64,000 bases of DNA from Spodoptera frugiperda (taxonomy: Eukaryota; Arthropoda; Insecta; Lepidoptera; Noctuidae). Positions 11,336-23,734 of the stretch are shown one piece after another. The notes below the pieces were generated by a model, which had not been told where the DNA came from, did not search any database, and saw only the letters and a program-made list of their open reading frames with translations. Both the position numbers and the translations under genes were made by a program. The stretch's first letter is position 1; each line of letters opens with the position of its first letter. The stretch spans positions 5,394,001-5,458,000 of the forward strand of contig NC_064240.1 of NCBI RefSeq assembly GCF_023101765.2, in the 5' to 3' direction.

Positions 11336-14300
11336 GTAAGGTCGAGAGTTAATAGATTTCATACTTCAAGTACGGCCCTTACTGTGACATCCTTCAAGTA
11401 CTTAAGTATACGGTAGAAGCCAGAATTTGTGCCATAAGTGGGGCATTGAGATCGTTTGCATGTAAGCAAAAAAACGAAGACAGCTACAGTCGACCGGCAA
11501 ACCGAGTGAAAGACGACTCAGTATAAAAATAATAAAATATTACCCAAATTGATTAATTATAGTCTAAGTAAAATTAATAACTTATTTTAATTTTGAATAC
11601 TAAACAATTAAGAACGGAAGTAATCACTCTTGAAGAAATAATTATCGAATGAAAAGACTGTGACCGAATGCTTAGATTTATACGTATTTGAAACGCTGCG
11701 CTGTTTAGTTTGATGAAGCTAATCCTGTTACTGTATTTGTTAGAAGCTTTATTGGACAAAAGCAATCAACTAACCTATCACAATGGGAGCCAATATGTAG
11801 TTTACGAAAATAGACAGTGCAGATGAATGGAAACAGCCTTAATCACGCGCTAAATTATGTTTGGCTATTTGGCTCCTCATTGTTCGTCTGAGTAACATCT
11901 CAACAATGCATGCAAACTACAGATCTACGTAAACACAGTAAAACTGTAGCATAAACCCTGTTGGAACTAAGAAAGGAACATAAAATAGTTGTTGCTCGTA
12001 TTATGCACGCCCCTACGATGATTCGCGAGGCAATAAATTTAATGCAGTGGACAGCAAAATTGTTGTTTTGACCGCACGACTTTGCAATGCTTTTATAAAA
12101 ACTTTATGCTTTAATTTAATGGCCTATTGACAGAAAACGTTTTGTTTGTGTCATCATTAAAATTATGACTTGTTTTATATGGTGCTAATTGGTGCGTGGT
12201 TTTTATTCCTACAACCTTTTCCCTGGTACGTTTCGCTCTCACTGCTGAGTTTACGGTCACTGACAGTATTATAGCTCGTAGTCGACGGTGATGCAATAAA
12301 TATCGTAATGTGGAGCGGCAATCCCACACTCGCGTCTTCTTTCCTAACACGGGCATCGCTGGGAGCAAAATAAAGCGGTCCCTGACGTTCGACGGGATGT
12401 CGTTTTACCAAAACGGGTAGCACTACTACATAAGGCGTTCACTCTTGTATTTTTTGCCTTACTACTTTCTTAAGATTTGTGCAGTGTAAAATCGATTCGG
12501 AGAAAAACTCGCATAGAAATAAACTTGACGGTTAGTAACAGTAGTAGTGCGTACAATGTTGCACTTTCTCGGTTTGTGATACTGCAGTGATAAAATCGCA
12601 CAGTATAGGAATGTATGTCTCGCTGTATACAAATTTATCATTATGGAGCTAAGAATAGAGCTAAGAATCTCATGCATGATTTCATGGTGCATAGCGCAAA
12701 ATTCTTCAGTGAAATTCCTAAAATGCAAACTTATCTTTTCGGCATTCCGTAGTTCCTTTACGGTACGAACATTTGTCAGGTAGGGTCGCGTCGAGACGCC
12801 ATAAAAGACAACCGGTAGAATGTTCGCGAGTGTCTGTGCAAGCCGCAGCCGCAAGCCACCATGCACACCGTGTACCGCGGTACATGTACCACCGTCGTAC
12901 TCAACAAACGCATTTATTATTCCGAGATAGACATGATATTCACTATCTCTACATACGAAGAAAAGCGAAACAAGTTTTGCCACTTATTTTCGTCTTTATT
13001 CTCTTCGTGCATCTATGCATCCGTGCATCTTTAAATTACCCAACAGCCTTCAAAATAGAAAGGAACGCCTTAACATTTACATATAACATGACCCCAGACT
13101 GCGGTTATTAAAACCTAGTTCAGTTCAATCCGATCCGAAGACCCCAAATCGTACAGTTAAATGGTTAACCGTTCAACTTAATGAGAGTTCAAATGTTTTA
13201 TCTCAATAAAAGATTGAAGTAATAAAATGCAAAGAAACATTGGAAAAATTAAAGTGAATAGCTAATGTCTTAACGTACGGTACCATATTTGCATGTATTT
13301 ATGACTTAATCGTATTTATATGCAATTCCAACTAATGGCGTTGGCGTCACACATCACGCGACATTTCTTTATTTACTTCTGCATTATAGAAAATAGTGTG
13401 TCTTTTGGAAACCGCTTCAATTTCCTTCAAGAAACTGATGACAGAAAATAAACATATTTTCTTCCTAAGATTACAACTACTGCACTGTCCATAGTTTCTT
13501 AGCTTTTCTCAACTTCTTGTACAATTTCATTTTCAAGACAGGTGGAGCGATGCAATGTAGGGCATCGTCAACAGGGACCTGACGCGGACAGGATCTTGGG
13601 AGCCAACAAGTGGGTGTCTTGATACAACTCGTGGGAGGCCATGATAACTTATTACTGACATTTCTCTATACATTAATGAGAAATGTTTCTACAACTTCTA
13701 TAACAGGTACGGTTGTAATCAAAAAAAGATAAATCACATCACCTCGCCGAGACAAGTGACATAATTAGCAAAACAAACAATTTGCATTCCATTAAAAAAA
13801 TCAGGCCGTGGCCGCACTAATATTTACACATCTGTTTCCTTTCAAATTTCGTAACGAGTGACGTAATAGGGAATTCCTTGAGTGGGTGTGACGTATGCGA
13901 GGCGACGAACCGAAGTCCGGCAACACTCCTGCGCTGCGCCAGCGCCCTGCAAATGTCAAGAGTGGAATTACGTAAACGGCCCAGTTACCTCTCTATACGA
14001 CCTTTGCCGACACCTTTGAAAATTGACTCGTGTTTTAAGGAAATCTTGACACCCGTTACAGTTTGCTTCTTATTGGATGTCAGAGTTCACTATTGTTCTT
14101 GTAATAGAACAAGAATACATTCCGTTTCGTTTGTAGGTATTGCAACGTAACCGTCGACGTAATCCCTAAGTGAATTTGAACAAGCAGAAATTATGGCGAG
14201 CAAATAACTTGGCAGAAACAACAAGATTTTAGGCCAAAGGTTATTTAAAAGTGTAGTACGATTTAAGGTGGTTTTGGAATCGGAGCAAAAAGGAAGATGA

Positions 14301-14843
14301 TGATATAAATTCTGGTATTTCGCAGTTAATTTTAGGCAAACTTCAATCTCAACCAAGTCAATATCCGGGTTCCGTTCTACCAATAATTAGGAAGTTGTTG
14401 AATGTCAGAGATTCAATAACACCGTATTTACCCAGGACCTCGTCCTTAATAATCAGTCAACATTGCGTACTTGGAAACGGTCACTAGATGTTTGTCGCAA
14501 AATTCTCTGCTCACCTCCGTCACGGTAAACGTCAAACACCTGCCAAACGTACATTCTCTTACACCAATCCAATTACTATTCATATAAAAATCGCAACGAA
14601 ATAAATTAAACATGACGTTTTAATAAAACAAATCTAGTGATAGCAAACATACGGAGTTGGGGCGTGTCTAATGTTTACATAAAATAAATTAGAATGAACC
14701 GGTTTTATTAATTGGAGCGTAAGAACATTACCGTGTGTGAGTCTAATTTGTGCAGGGGTTACGTCACTGACAAGTGTAACTTTTGTAACCTGAGACCAGC
14801 TGTCCACTAACATTAGCTGTACGGACTTATCAATACAACATGG

Positions 14844-15663
14844 ACATGTTCACACTTTTGCAACATGTGTTTTGACCTTTTTAATTGACAGACTGAAAAA
14901 AACGGAGCGACTCGTGCGCCGACTGATTGTGCGTTATGCAAGGAGGAAGTAATAAGGAAATGAACGGGAGTTGAACGGTCGAAACAATGGGAAAGTAAGA
15001 GGAATATGGGTTCTATTAATAAGTGCGTGTTTATGGGTGATGTTGAACTTAACATAAAGTTATAACTGCATACATAACATTATATTTTATTTATCTTTCA
15101 TTCGTTGGAAGGATAACAAACATTATTAGGTACCAAGTATTGTTTAAATGAGATAATCGCGTCACAACCTCCAATAACCGCTGCAACTCCTGTAAGCCAG
15201 AATCTACAGTAGATACAACCATGAAAACACCGGAACACTGAAGTCTGGTACTAAGTATGTATTGTAAATAAATTCCTAATTTGACCCTTTATCGTACAAA
15301 AGATCCAGACTGCATTTTCCTACTAGAAGTAGTAACAAAATAACACTTTTCTCGGCCCCGAAACATTCAACAATTTGAAATTTTACTTATGTACCTATTC
15401 CTATCTACTTATACATGAAACGTATACTTCCTTGCATCCCTAACTCACTGAGTCATACAGGATATAACACTCGTAAACTTTGCCTCATTTAATCTTCACA
15501 AAGCTGAATAATAAATCAACCCAACTCAACGAAGATTTAAACCTTACATAGCTACAAGTTCTTTAGAATAAATGTAAGCAACATAACAATTGGTAAAACG
15601 GCTAACTAGCTTTACCCTGTGGTTTCACTCTCTAAAAGAGGCACTGCAAAAGTGTGAACATGT
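14844..15663. repeat. Pair of 19 bp perfect inverted repeats, 820 bp apart
   Basis: ACATGTTCACACTTTTGCA at 14844-14862 and TGCAAAAGTGTGAACATGT at 15645-15663. They could be the ends of a non-autonomous DNA element or two scraps of one repeat family. Repeat H copy 1 lies inside the interval. Confidence 0.6.
15180..15249 (+). repeat. Interspersed repeat H, copy 1
   Basis: GCTGCAACTCCTGTAAGCCA and CACCGGAACACTGAAGTC are shared, in order, with 26861-26925. It is a short fragment of an otherwise unknown family. Confidence 0.55.
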
Positions 15664-15812
15664 ACCTAAACTTTTTTTTTTCACAGTATCCCAGCGAGAT
15701 TACTATAAATACTGCCACGGCTTTATTATTGATTATAAGTTTTTTTTTTTCATACAAAAAATCTACGTAAGTATGTGTTTGTTATGAAAGAGCTATCTCT
15801 TTCATTGTCTCT

Positions 15813-15866
15813 GTCGCTTCGTTAATGAAAACAATTGATATCAATCATTTTCATCGACGAAGTGAC
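15813..15866. repeat. 54 bp near-palindrome centred on TTGATATCAA
   Basis: Base pairing outward from 15839/15840 gives 22 complementary pairs of 27. The core is TTGATATCAA and the arms GCTTCGTTAATGAAAACAA and TTTTCATCGACGAAGTG are clearly mirrored. There is no loop, so it can form a cruciform. It could be a transposon remnant or a binding site for a dimeric factor. Confidence 0.85.
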
Positions 15867-16299
15867 GCATCGTGCGTTTTTGTGAACCACTTTATGCAGA
15901 GTAGAGTCAATGTTTATTATATTTCTTTACGTTGTCATATTGAATTAACTGGTCCGGGGTACCAAATATCTTCAATATTGTAATCTTCAAATATAACACT
16001 ACCTCCCATTAAAGCCGTGGCAGATACATTTAGAACACCTTATATATGCAAAAGGTATTTTGACAAAAAGTTTCAAAAGAATTATAACTTAAACCATTAT
16101 ACACCAAAATCGTAAATCGAGTTAGTTACATCCATTTAAAAATAAAACTCGAGAACTAAATGATCAGATTTTCACGATATTTGCTTTGCTGGATTCGATA
16201 CAGCTCCGATTAACAGAACTAAATTTAACATTAAAAGTATTTTCCCATACACTTTTACAAGTGTAACTTGAGGTCTAGAGTTCTAGAATTAATATACCT

Positions 16300-16468
16300 A
16301 CTAGTATTATAAAAACAAATGTTTGTCTGTTTGTTTGCATTGAACTCTACAAAAGCTATTTAAACAATTCTTTTACCCTGCCATTTTTAAATGTTATTTT
16401 TCAGGAGTAACATAGGATACTTTTTTATCTGGATAATCCTATAAGTAATCGCAGACGACGTGATTAAA
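16300..16468 (-). mobile_element. CR1-like LINE 3' tail
   Basis: ACTAGTATTATAAAAACAAATGTTTGTCTG is the start (reverse) of a tail family also present at 20165-20360. The remainder includes a diverged body with ATAACATAGGATAC. Family assignment is by recall only. Confidence 0.45.
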
Positions 16469-16469
16469 G

Positions 16470-16556
16470 TCGCAACCAGCCTATCTGGAACTCATTGGGG
16501 AAGCCTATGTTCAGCAATAGTCATCTTATAGCTGATATGATGATGATGATGAATCC
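16470..16556 (+). mobile_element. RTE-type LINE 3' end
   Basis: GGGGAAGCCTATGTTCAGCA, a decayed ATAGTCATCTTATAGCTGAT, and then (GAT)n. It is the same terminus as at 5165 and broken by stop codons. It follows a CR1-like tail in the opposite orientation. Confidence 0.6.
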
Positions 16557-16827
16557 TTCAGGGTTGAAGGCTAATCTAGAAAAATGTTTTACACCCTGGC
16601 GAAAACCTAGTTTTCGTATACTATTAGTGCAAATATGTAGGTGTAGGATACACCCACTTGTTCCTGCGTATGTTTTGTTCTATAAAAGGAACATGCCTTT
16701 ACAGGACACTAGTCTAGACTGTTGTCATGTTTAAATATCTTTATTTATTTTAACTTATACGTAAACGACACTGGTTACCAGTTTCTGTCGAAATACATTA
16801 TATCTTTATCGATAAGTTGATTGTGTT

Positions 16828-16980
16828 TCGCCGTGTAAGTGAGGTTACTAGAGACCCAATTTCTCTCCCTCTCTTCCCAAAACTCCTAATTCACAAATCT
16901 CTAAACTCCAAAAAACTGGCAATGATCTTGTTACTAGTCTGATGCTGTAGATGTCCATTGGCAGCGCTGATTGCTCAACA
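16828..16980 (-). repeat. Lep1-like repeat, diverged copy
   Basis: GTGAGGTTACTAGAGACCCAA through GCAGCGCTGATTGC follows the order of the conserved copy at 61289 but with many changes and lost CpGs. It is an old copy. It abuts MITE B at 16992. Confidence 0.55.
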
Positions 16981-16991
16981 CTAGGGAATCT

Positions 16992-17113
16992 TTACTCTTA
17001 GTACGAGTTTACTTTACGTTGAACGAAAACGAAACGGAGACGCGTTCGGCGTTCTGATTGGTTGGATTATTCGCGCTGGCCAATCAAAGCCCGAACGTGC
17101 TCTTAAACTAAGG
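16992..17113. mobile_element. MITE family B, decayed copy
   Basis: The left terminal repeat CTTAGTACGAGTTTACTTTA and the interior (TTCTGATTGGTTGGATTATTCG...) match 31333-31468. The right end is reduced to CTTAAACTAAGGAT. It directly follows a diverged Lep1-like copy. Confidence 0.65.
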
Positions 17114-17683
17114 ATATTGTATACTTGTTTGCCACCATGGGATGGCCATAAAAAATAATTACTACAAATTATACTTATACAACATTCCTATGTATAGATT
17201 AACAAACTATGTACTGCTTACAATTTACAAACAATAACAGGTACAAAGTTATGTAGAACAATAAAACAATTCATCTAAACGAAACAATACAGCATTTCTA
17301 ATTAAATAAAGTACAGTTAAAACAATTAATTGTATTATGTGAAACGTATTTACAATGTAAAGTGTTAATTGTTACTCGAGACTACTGTTATACTCGATTA
17401 TTTCGATTATGTACAATTTATACTCGGATTAACTCTTTACGATTAATTTCTTATTGAACTGTACCGTTTGAAAGGCGTGAAAATATTTCGTTGTTTTATT
17501 TTGAGATAATTTTATGATGCACTCATTAAGAACCTGTTGATTATCGATATTTAAAAAAAATGGTTTATTTAATAGGGAGTATAGAATATGTACATAGGTA
17601 GGTGGTAAAATTGTATTGTAACACCTAACATCACTTGACTGCATGTGAAGTAAAGAATTGAAATAAATTATTTGGTTTGATTT

Positions 17684-17856
17684 TTTTATGGTAGAGGCCG
17701 GTAAACAAGACGGCGGATCACCTGATGGTAAGTAATCACCACCACCCATGGACAGCCGAAACACCAGAGGCGTTACATTACAAGTGCGTTGCTGGCGTTT
17801 TGGGAGTTAAGAATTTAAGGGTGGTTGAGAAATTCGGGATTGGAAAGATTAAGTAA
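17684..17856 (+). repeat. Lep1-like repeat, 5' part
   Basis: GGATCACCTGATGGTAAGTA, AACACCAGAGGCGTTAC and GAATTTAAGGGTGGTTGAG are the diagnostic words of a very common lepidopteran interspersed repeat. The distal half (CCTCACTCACACAACG...) is missing. The family name (Lep1/Helitron-type) is from memory and unverified. Confidence 0.7.
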
Positions 17857-18699
17857 TGTTGAGGTGATTAATAGGTTAGGTACCTATTAATTTGCCAGAA
17901 TTATAAGCATGTGATTACTTATAACAATTGTTATACCAGATGAAACTATTTGAGTAGGGCATTATGTAACTAAATTATTTTACCCTAATATCTATTTATC
18001 GGTTACCGAGATTATTACAACAAAATAATAGGCTAACGTAACGCGGTAAAAGTACACACCAACCAGCGAGCGAACAGCTTACTAACAGACAGATAAAATC
18101 GCCACACTTTTTATCATTAGACCTAGAAAATAGAGATTTCTACAAAACGAGGCAATGGCGCCAATAATCTATCAGTAAATAGGGGTGGTCGGCGCACCGG
18201 CGCGGGCGCAGCGCACTAAATCACGCGCTAATAACTACCAACAGTGATACGATCGAAGCTTTCAATAATAAACTTACCCAATTGTGCTTACCGCCTTTCA
18301 TAGAAAGCTCTATGAAGTTCTTTACCGGTTCAGCAACAATGATATTTCCATTAGCTACTATTCTAAATTAAAATTATCTGGATCAAGATCATACGGTCAG
18401 ATAGGAATGCATTTACAAACGTTAGTTCAGAAATTAGTTCGGCTGTTCAGGACATTTGTGGTGTACTAATTGTCTGATAATCTTTTAGTTTTTGGCGATA
18501 TAGCAGTTTAATATTCTTTAATGTTTTTACAAAAATGGAAAGCGTGGGCGATAGATGGTGGATTAAAATGTTGCACGCCTTATTTGGTGATCGTAAATCT
18601 TTTGTTGCTGTAATGTAACGGATTATTTTGTCTGGTATGCATAAGGTTCGATTCGTGTTATATGTGATACAAGTAATGTAATGCGAATGAAACAATCAA

Positions 18700-18878
18700 T
18701 TAGCCCAATTACAACCCCTTCCAATCCCCGATTCCCCGACCACCCTTAAATTCTTAACCCCCAAAAGCCGGTAACACGCTTGTAATGCCTCTGATGCGAT
18801 GACGCCACGTCCATTGGTGGCGGCGATTGCTTACCATCAGGTGACCCATATGCTCGTTTACCGGCTTGTAACATTAAA
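18700..18878 (-). repeat. Lep1-like repeat, 5' part
   Basis: The reverse-orientation order CCAATTACAACCCCTTCC, AAATTCTTAACCCCCAAAAG, CTTACCATCAGGTGACCC matches the proximal half of the repeat. It is followed at once by half a MITE B. Confidence 0.7.
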
Positions 18879-18883
18879 AAACC

Positions 18884-18946
18884 AGAGCGCCGAACACGTT
18901 CTTGTTTAGATTTCGTTCAATGTAAAGCAAATTCGTACTAAGGGTA
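18884..18946. mobile_element. MITE family B, right half only
   Basis: AGAGCGCCGAACACG to GCAAATTCGTACTAAGGGTA matches the right half of 31333-31468. The left half is absent, and the neighbouring sequence is a Lep1-like repeat ending at 18878, so that insertion or a deletion probably removed it. Confidence 0.6.
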
Positions 18947-19164
18947 GTTTTTGAGTAAGTATCTTAGTATTGTCAGATATCATCTCAATCACAAACCTCA
19001 TTTTCTCTTATATCTATCAAACTTTTCTTGGAATAAACTAGGTAATATAATATTTATCATAAATATCGATAATTTATTATTCTATTCCTATAGTAATTTG
19101 TAGGTGTATTACATTGTAAGTTGATCTAAAACAGAGATACGGTAACACAGTAACACTATGATAA

Positions 19165-19390
19165 AAACAGGCCAAGTGCGAACCGGACTGCGCTGCACGA
19201 ATTATTCTGTACACGTTTGTTGTATAGAAAACCCATTTAAATTATTTAAATAACCTACTTAAAAAAAGGTGTCTCAGTTTGATCGGTATTTATGTAATGT
19301 ATGTTTGTGTGCGATTATCTCGCGTTTGACTAAACCAAATTTGACGCGGTTTTCAACATAAGTAGTATGTTTCAGACTAAGAAGAAGGCT
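19165..19390 (+). repeat. Interspersed repeat (GGCCAAGTGCG type)
   Basis: ACAGGCCAAGTGCGAACCGG and GCGATTATCTCGCGTTTGAC...TTGACGCGGTTTTCA match, from memory, a repeat common in moth genomes. Its class is unclear to me. The sequence is decayed and non-coding. Confidence 0.45.
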
Positions 19391-20164
19391 TTTGGTATAT
19401 TACCCGGTTTTTAGCCTTCTTTAAGCTTCCAACTTTGAAGGTGGTTACCTTACGAAAAAAAGTTGTTGAAGTATAAATAATTTTATTTTTACCGGTACTG
19501 GTATCGAGTAAAAGAAAATTACGTTTTCTGTATGGGAGATTGCTTATATGGATATTGCTGTTGCAATGCAGTTGCTATGTTGTATTACGATTTAATCGTC
19601 TATGTCAAATGGATACCTGATATCAGGTGTCTGTCGAATGACAAACACACGGTCAGTGGAATTGGTAAAATGGCGTTTTGTCATCATTATTAAGATACGC
19701 AACCCTAAAAACAACATAGAAAATAGGTGTTTACGTTCTTTCATAAATTACAAGTCCAATTATGTTTATGTACGTGAAATTCATACTCACCACTTTTAAT
19801 ATAATTTATTAGGAAAGTCTACTTCGTGTTTAACACACTAATTACCAATAAACACCTAATTAGCCGGCTATAAATAATATAAACCTAAGATAATGTGTGG
19901 TTACACGAATGAACGAGAAAGCTTGATGTAAAGAAAGCTAAGGTTACTATTTTACACCTTAACACTTTTTAATTTTCACTATCTAGTCTCGTTTGGGGGC
20001 AAACCTATAGTTAAAGCAAATGAATATACTGGTAACATACATACTTGTAACTTAATAAATGTATCAAGTGGTGTGGACAGAGTAGACTAAACGATTCATA
20101 CCACCACCCTTACTGTTCCCACCTGTGTCAGCTATCTCTGATAAAACTGAACCTTAATGATGTT

Positions 20165-20360
20165 AAGGCAAACTAGCTTCTGCCAGCGGCTTTGTCATCG
20201 GTCTCGTGAGATAAAAAGTAGCCTATGTGTTATTACTTTTCCATAAACTGAAGGGATCGGGATTTTCATCCCGATCCCTTCAGTTGTTTTGACATGATTA
20301 AGCAGCAAACATACATACAAAGCCACTCGCAAACTTTCGCATTTATAATATTAGTATATT
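20165..20360 (+). mobile_element. CR1-like LINE 3' tail with perfect hairpin
   Basis: AAAGTAGCCTATGTGTTATT, TTTTGACATGATTAAGCAGC and CTTTCGCATTTATAATATTAGTA are characteristic of a common insect LINE tail. Between them lies an 18 bp perfect inverted repeat with a 4 nt loop (20246-20263, 20268-20285). Confidence 0.5.
20246..20285. repeat. Perfect hairpin, 18 bp arms
   Basis: Arms AACTGAAGGGATCGGGAT at 20246-20263 and its exact complement at 20268-20285, loop TTTC. It lies within a LINE tail. Confidence 0.95.
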
Positions 20361-20794
20361 CCTCTAATGTAGAGGTAACAGAGAACTACTATGAGCTAAT
20401 GATGGCAAAAAAGTCACTATTTTCGACCGCAATAATTATTTTAAATACATAACTACAAATACATGTCAATATTAACTTCGACCTTTCCCACCAAATAACT
20501 GATGGACTAACACACTCATATCTGGATTGATCTTGATTTATTAATCATAGTATTATTTGTTAATACATTCTCACACTACAGCAATCGTTACAAACACATT
20601 ATTGAGCTAGAGATTGATTTAAAGAACATGCAGTAACCTTCAGTAATCAAACATGTAATTATATTAATGTCTAAACAATTTTATTGTGTCAATGTCGCAA
20701 GACTCATTATTTTATTTTTAGTTGTAGTGAATAGTGAATTGTATTAAGTTTAATCATCAGCGTTTAACGTCATTAAACTTACAAATAATATTTT

Positions 20795-20955
20795 TTTTTA
20801 CATTTGATGAGTCGACGTTTGGCCGCTATCTCGCCTCGTAAGTACTGATGCGGCCTATGAGCACGTCTGCCCATGGGCAACCTATTCATTCGGACTTTGA
20901 AAATACCCATGTTATACCCATCAGGAAACACATACTCTGGCATAGAATTCCACTC
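20795..20955 (+). repeat. Interspersed repeat G, copy 1
   Basis: TTTTTTACATTTGATGAGTC, GGCCGCTATCTCGCCT, GATGCGGCCTATGAGCACG and CATCAGGAAACACATACTCT match 24349-24530 in the same order and orientation, 3.5 kb away. Non-coding. Confidence 0.7.
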
Positions 20956-21703
20956 TAATCTAAGACTATCTAATCTCTTTCTCGCTAAATAATTTTATTA
21001 GCCTCTTAGGCCATGTTAACAAAGTGTTGAAGATACTTTTAATCAATGGAATTTGTGGATTGGGTCACATCACATCAATAGCCTATAAGTAGCCACTGTT
21101 GACCTGTTGTTTAAGCACTAACCACCACGCTTTGGATTGGATATCATCCCTGAATTAGGTGAACTTTATCCACACGGGGACAAGCCTTTTCAGTAAAGTG
21201 CGTTAAAATTTTCAAAGCACTTTCTACCTACTTCAAAAAAAAAAAATCAAACTCCTGCATGTCATTGATCAGAAGATTTATTAAAGCACAAAGCAACAAT
21301 TTCAAGCCTAATGACTATATGACTGCCTTCACTCATTTGATGAAGTAACAAAAAAAAAGTTTCTTCGGTCCCATACGTCTATTCGACACATTACATAGAT
21401 GCATTTAGCTGCACTTTCCAAATCGTTTATTAAAACGTACGTTAAATAAATGATAGGGGAATGAAGCTTGCTCACGCGCATCACACGTCACTGGCTCTAC
21501 GATAAATCTTCTTTTGTTTAGTTCATGTAATATGTTATAAACAAACACGCAGGCGGCGATGAGACACGCTTGGTACCTCACTAGTTGATCCCTGTGGTGT
21601 TGCTTGGACTATTTTATGTGAACAAAGAAAAAATTAACACAAGTATATAAATGTTTTAAATAATCCATTAATGCATACGTATTCCCGTAAAATATATAAA
21701 TAA

Positions 21704-21965
21704 ACTAGCGGACCCGACAGACGTTGTCTTGTCTACACTAATTTGAAAATTTGTCGGATCCAATGTAAAACATTCCAAAATCAACAACTACTAATAAATT
21801 AAAAATTAATTAAAAAAGCATTCTCCAGCGGACAAAATTGTGAATCTAAACCATTCTCAGACCCCCTTGAACACACACAAAAAATTTCATCAAAATCGGT
21901 CCAGTCGTTTAAGAGAAGTTCAGTGACATACACACTTACAGAAGAATTATATATATAAAGATAGT
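21704..21965 (+). mobile_element. LINE-like tail repeat
   Basis: ACTAGCGGACCCGACAGACG, TTTCATCAAAATCGGTCCAG, TCGTTTAAGAGAAGTTCAGT and ATTATATATATAAAGAT follow the order of a widespread insect non-LTR tail. The 60-codon minus-strand frame over it is not a gene. Confidence 0.55.
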
Positions 21966-23157
21966 AAGACAAATATTTCAAATTCTACTTAACACTAAAA
22001 GTCGACTTCTTCGACGTCGACTTCAAGGTACTAATTTCTTAGATCTTTAGTATTAAGGATATGCATGCCCCTATAACAGTAAACAAACACAGGATAATTA
22101 TGATATTTTTATAACGTACAGACAAACAATGTATTCTTCAATATAGTGACAAATACTTCTTCCAGTTCTTTTTGTGTGCAATGAAAAGGAGGCGCCTAAC
22201 ATTATGATCATTAAGATGAACAATGTACACGCACGGCGATGTGTTTAATTATAATTTGTAATAAGCTGTGGCTTGTAGCTCTAAAGACTGATCGCTTTAT
22301 AATTTTTGTTTTAAGATTAATTGTTGACCGGTTTCTTTAAACATACAATAGTTTTCTGGTACAGTTTTCCCTTTGAGTAAGATTTGTAATATGAATGTGA
22401 GTAAAATATAAAACATTTCCACTTTTCTATTTTCTTATTTTATATATTGGGCTTTTTTCTTAAAAGAAAACGTCAACCTCACGATAGAGCGCAAAATTCA
22501 GTACTTATATATATAGTAAACTGTAAATAGATAGGTCATGGGATTGGTAACTATATTTTTGAAAATAATAAAATATCAAGATTTCTTTTTTATTACTATT
22601 ACATAAATATTCAGATGGATAAACTATCATATACTATCATCACTAGTGATGACAAGTTTTTAAGTTAAAATCCTGGATTAAATTCTAATTAAGTTTAATA
22701 ATATTGATAAATAAATATTTTGACTTCGTGATCTTTTAGGTAGTAGTAGATAAGAAAACCTTAAGAATATTTTACGTAGAAATAGACTTAATAAAGGAAA
22801 TAGGTACTTACTATAAGTTTCCATGTGACATAACATTCTATACTTAGACATTTTACTTAAATACTTAGAGAGATTATTGCAGTAATTAAATAAACTTAGC
22901 TGGACAGGTTGCTTATGTGAATGACATTATTAGTATGACCCAACCTGAACGTAATTTTATGTTTGTATATACCTATTACATACTAAGTAACCATTTAATT
23001 TAATACTAAGCTACTGGTCTACACAGTTTGCTAATTACCTAATCAAAAGTAAGTAAGTAGGTATCGCTACTATCTCTTTAATATCTCACGTCAACGTAGA
23101 ATCGTTTAATTATTTTGGTTTGACTAAAGATGCGTTTTTTTTTCAAACATGTCCATC
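21966..23157. other. No gene seen
   Basis: AT-rich unique DNA, around 70% A+T by eye. It includes a short run of overlapping GTCGAC/TTCGACGTCGAC words at 22002-22026. No frame is convincing. Confidence 0.5.
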
Positions 23158-23325
23158 CTTTTTTATGGTATAAACGCGTAAACGAGCAGACGGATGACCT
23201 GATGTGAGCAATCGCCGCCACCAATGGGCACCTGCAACACCAGAGGCATTACAAGGTACTTTGCCCTTTTGGGGGTTAGGAATTTAAGAGATGTTAGGAA
23301 ATTCCGTGTGTAATAGAAGGGGCAA
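23158..23325 (+). repeat. Lep1-like repeat, decayed 5' part
   Basis: AAACGAGCAGACGGATGACC, AACACCAGAGGCATTACA and TTTTGGGGGTTAGGAATTTA are recognisable. The sequence then runs into a different repeat at about 23330. Confidence 0.65.
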
Positions 23326-23329
23326 CGGT

Positions 23330-23485
23330 CTTTTCTTTACGTGGGCAAATAATCCAATGCCTTTTTCCGCCTTGGGCTAGCGAGAGAGTGTCAGACTCTT
23401 ACTGACTAAAACCACTCCGTTCCTACTCCTGCTTTTCGAGCCGGAGCCCCGCTAGGCAGTATGCAGTTCCGGGTAAGTCTAGCAA
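23330..23485 (+). repeat. Interspersed repeat (GTGTCAGACTCTTACTG type)
   Basis: GAGAGTGTCAGACTCTTACTG and GAGCCGGAGCCCCGCTAGGC. A shorter relative at 30370-30480 shares GGAGTGTCAGACTTGCTTCG and GACGGAGCCCCGGCAACC. It abuts a Lep1-like copy on the left. Confidence 0.55.
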
Positions 23486-23734
23486 TGTCCTACGATTCTA
23501 TGATTTTTCTATCTTAAGTCTAAAACCTAATGAGATAATTTTACGTACACCAAAAGAATAAGTTCCATCACATTTTAAATAACATCACCGCACACAAACA
23601 AAACATTCTAAACAAAATCTCTAGCATTTAATAAATAAAACTAACAAAAACGTTTGGATTACACAACGAAAAATTGATAAGGAGCAAAAGCGTTCACTCA
23701 AAACAATGGACAATCTTAATCATCGTTTACTTAC

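Larger units (their letters stand above)
9179..14843. other. No recognised gene; longest ORF is unsupported
   Basis: Unique sequence. The longest frame in the window (12462-12983 minus) has no conserved motif and its start is non-ATG. A perfect-context ATG at about 12861 (GCCACCATGCACACC) opens only 23 codons. 13545-13645 may be a decayed LINE end. Candidate exon 11275-11335 is listed separately. Confidence 0.4.

Noticed and set aside
12462..12983. 173-codon minus-strand open frame, the longest in the window
   Set aside because: It has a non-ATG start, no motif, no splice or composition signal, and overlapping open frames on the plus strand.
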